Assembly (NCBI RefSeq): GCF_027942865.1
Contig: NC_134526.1
Span: 10,262,284-10,326,283, forward strand
Direction: 5' to 3'
DNA: 64,000 bases
Origin: Odontesthes bonariensis
Taxonomy: Eukaryota; Chordata; Actinopteri; Atheriniformes; Atherinopsidae
The notes beneath the pieces were generated by a model, which worked only from the letters and a program-made list of their open reading frames with translations, was not told where the DNA came from and did no database searches. The position numbers were made by a program, and so were the translations under genes. The first letter of the stretch is position 1. Every line of letters begins with the position of its first letter. Below, in pieces: positions 61,795 through 64,000 of this stretch.

Positions 61795-63937
61795 ATGGGA
61801 GAGCTCTTCAGAAGTGAAGAGATGACGCTGGCTCAGCTCTTTCTCCAGTCAGAAGCTGCCTACTGTTGTGTCAGTGAACTGGGAGAGATTGGGATGGTGC
61901 AGTTTCGTGATGTGAGTCCAGTTTTGTCCGGTTGTCCTTTGAACCCTACTTCTATATGTATAGTTTTTGCTTTCCAGAAGTGCTACCTGTATTTGAACCC
62001 AAAAAATTAAGAATAAAAGAAAATCTTTGTTATTTGTGGGGATGATTAAAATCTGCCACATCAGTAACGCTGTTGAGACGGCGCATGCCTTTTGCATCAT
62101 GTGCTCACAGCTGACCCTTCATTCCAGGCATGAGAAAGCTTGTTCCTGACAAGTCCCAAGGCAAACCTTGTGCTTGGACATAGGGTGGGTTGTAACAGAA
62201 AGGTTCTCTGCTTCAGCAGTTGGATCTTACTCCTGCAATCACGTTGTACTCTGATATCTTCCACCAGTGTGAAAAGTTATAAATATTAAAAAGGATTTTG
62301 GGAAAGGGGCTTTAAACATTTTAAATTTAAGTCTTCTTCTTTCTAACCATACACATCTTTGTTGCTCAGCCATATGTTTCTTCCTTTTGCAGTTGAATCC
62401 TGATGTAAATGTGTTCCAGCGGAAGTTTGTGAATGAAGTACGACGATGTGAGGAGATGGATCGTAAGCTAAGTAAGTGAGCTTGGATATTTGTTTATTGT
62501 CAGCAGACATATTTAGTCTTTCCTGTTACGGGAGGATCGGGTACTGCCACTTAGTCGTCCTCTGTAAGACGGTAATGCCATGTTTGTTTCATTTCCACCC
62601 TTTAAATTTTTATATGAAAGTCATGGCTCACTTTGTTCACAACTTATTGTGAAATATGACACATTGTTTCCTGAAAAAAAAACAACCTCTTATTCCTCTT
62701 CACAGGGTTTGTGGAAAAAGAAATTAAGAAGGCCAACATTCCACTCGTTGACACAGGAGAGAACCCTGAAGTCCCTTTTCCGAGGGACATGATCGACCTC
62801 GAGGTGATTGTTTCGCCTTAAAGCCAACAGTGAAGCTCTGTCGCCTGCTTTCTTCTCCTCGCCTCCTTGATCTTCATTTCTTTTCTTTTCTTTGTTTTCT
62901 CTTTTCAATTCCTGCAGGCCACATTTGAGAAGCTGGAGAATGAGCTGAAGGAAATAAACACAAACCAAGAGGCCCTAAAGAAGAACTTCCTGGAACTGAC
63001 TGAGCTCAAGCACATTTTGCGTCGCACGCAGCAATTTTTTGATGAGGTCAGCATAACTGTTCTTACAGACCTCAGAAAGCAATGGACTCTTTCGGCTCTT
63101 TGATTTTAACATTGCTGTAGGCTTAAAGAAGTTTTTTTTTTTTTTTTCTTTTAAATGCTCATATTTGCTTGTTACTGTGGTTGTAATATCCTAAATTACT
63201 ACACAGCTTCAGAAGCAAATAGCTGATTTGCTTTTATCCTTTTTAAATATATACAGATATGTGATCCTGGGGGATCAGAACTTAAATTTAGAAAGTAGAT
63301 TTACTGTGGCAGCAGGAAAGAAAAATACATTTTTAGTCTAAATTCAGACATTGCTGCTTGATTTGGTTAGTTTTTATTTTTTTTTATATACATATGTTAT
63401 ATAGTTGCTCACATGATCGTAGCATATTTACACCAGCCATTTACATTAGTCAGTGTGCTGCGATTCCACTGCTGTGTAATCCTTTACTCCAGTTTGATTC
63501 AACGCAGTGTTTCCTGCCAGAGGAACTACTCGCCTTTCCACCTTTGCCCAACATCCACTGCACTTAAATGCCTTCACAAGCAAATCTAGGTCGTTGTTCA
63601 GTGTTAAGTCATCTTTTACAAGTTGTAATCAGCCTTGATTGAGGTGAATCATTTAGCCAAATGGGTAGCTTTAACTGAAGAAAAGCACTGTTTATGTTTG
63701 AAGGTCCCACTTGCTTTTCTGTCCAAATCTCAATAATAACGTACATAAACAGAGTTTTATAGCCGGTTTCATAAATGTGTACACACAGTGAAGCGGCTGC
63801 AGCAATGATTTTGCTGACATAACATAGTTAATGATTTGTTGTGCTGTTGTTCAGATGGAGGATCCCAGCTTACTTGAGGAGTCATCTACTCTTTTGGACC
63901 CCAATGAGCCTCAAAGAGTGACTCCACTCAGATTAGG
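61795..63937 (+). CDS. atp6v0a1: V-type proton ATPase 116-kDa subunit a1, N-terminal part (first five coding exons)
   Basis: The a-subunit forms the proton half-channels of the V0 sector, and its cytosolic N-terminal domain links V0 to V1. Coding exons are 61795-61911, 62393-62471, 62706-62803, 62918-63046 and 63855-63937, all GT-AG with agreeing phases; the donor after 63046 is the weak GTCAGC. They give 168 complete codons of about 840, so the gene runs past the window. The start [20 protein letters not shown], then [39 protein letters not shown] and the coiled-coil stretch [18 protein letters not shown] identify isoform a1 rather than a2, a3 or a4. One difference from remembered mammalian a1 is EIGMVQF in place of ELGKVQF. 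This cytosolic part has no membrane segment, as expected. Confidence 0.95.
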
Positions 63938-64000
63938 GTGAGTCTGAGCTGTAGACTTCTGTAATTTAGAAGGATTTAGCCTTTTTTTTTTTTTTTTTTT

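Overview
The window is nuclear DNA of a bony fish, probably a percomorph teleost. It has large GT-AG introns, many A/T and CA/TA microsatellites, fish-type dispersed repeats and cut-and-paste DNA transposons. The gene order is the vertebrate stat3 - cavin1 (ptrf) - atp6v0a1 block that lies on human 17q21. There are no prokaryotic features. Most long open frames are chance frames in introns or antisense shadows of real exons.

Layout. (1) 1-22.7 kb: no recognisable coding exon. I see a TTAA-flanked Kolobok-like inverted-repeat element (7914-8780), a Harbinger-like element (16588-17312) and old fish repeats. (2) 22.8-23.6 kb: a CpG-rich promoter-like island. A probable non-coding first exon on the minus strand has a strong splice donor at 23387. 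By synteny it could be the head of stat5, with everything to its left being a very long first intron; this is inference. (3) 27.2-39.7 kb, minus strand: a complete stat3 gene. I assembled 22 coding exons with consistent phases into a 764-residue protein, plus a 5' non-coding exon and a promoter with a CRE. A young tRNA-derived SINE sits in one intron. (4) 42.2-58.1 kb, minus strand: cavin1, two coding exons (417 aa) separated by a 14.7-kb intron. That intron holds one hAT element nested in another. (5) 60.3-63.9 kb, plus strand: promoter and the first five coding exons of atp6v0a1. The gene continues beyond the window.

The genes do not form one pathway. STAT3 is a cytokine-activated transcription factor, cavin-1 coats caveolae, and ATP6V0A1 is the membrane a-subunit of the V-ATPase. 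They are neighbours through old synteny.

Nothing here is a clearly new biological system. The points most worth a second look are an extra 11-residue unit in the cavin-1 undecad repeat, loss of the splice acceptor that makes STAT3-beta in mammals, the TTAA/THAP-like element that carries a CACGTG site, the hAT-in-hAT insertion, and an RFX X-box overlapping an ATG and splice donor inside cavin1. Domain and family assignments rest on reading the sequence against remembered family features; no search was run.
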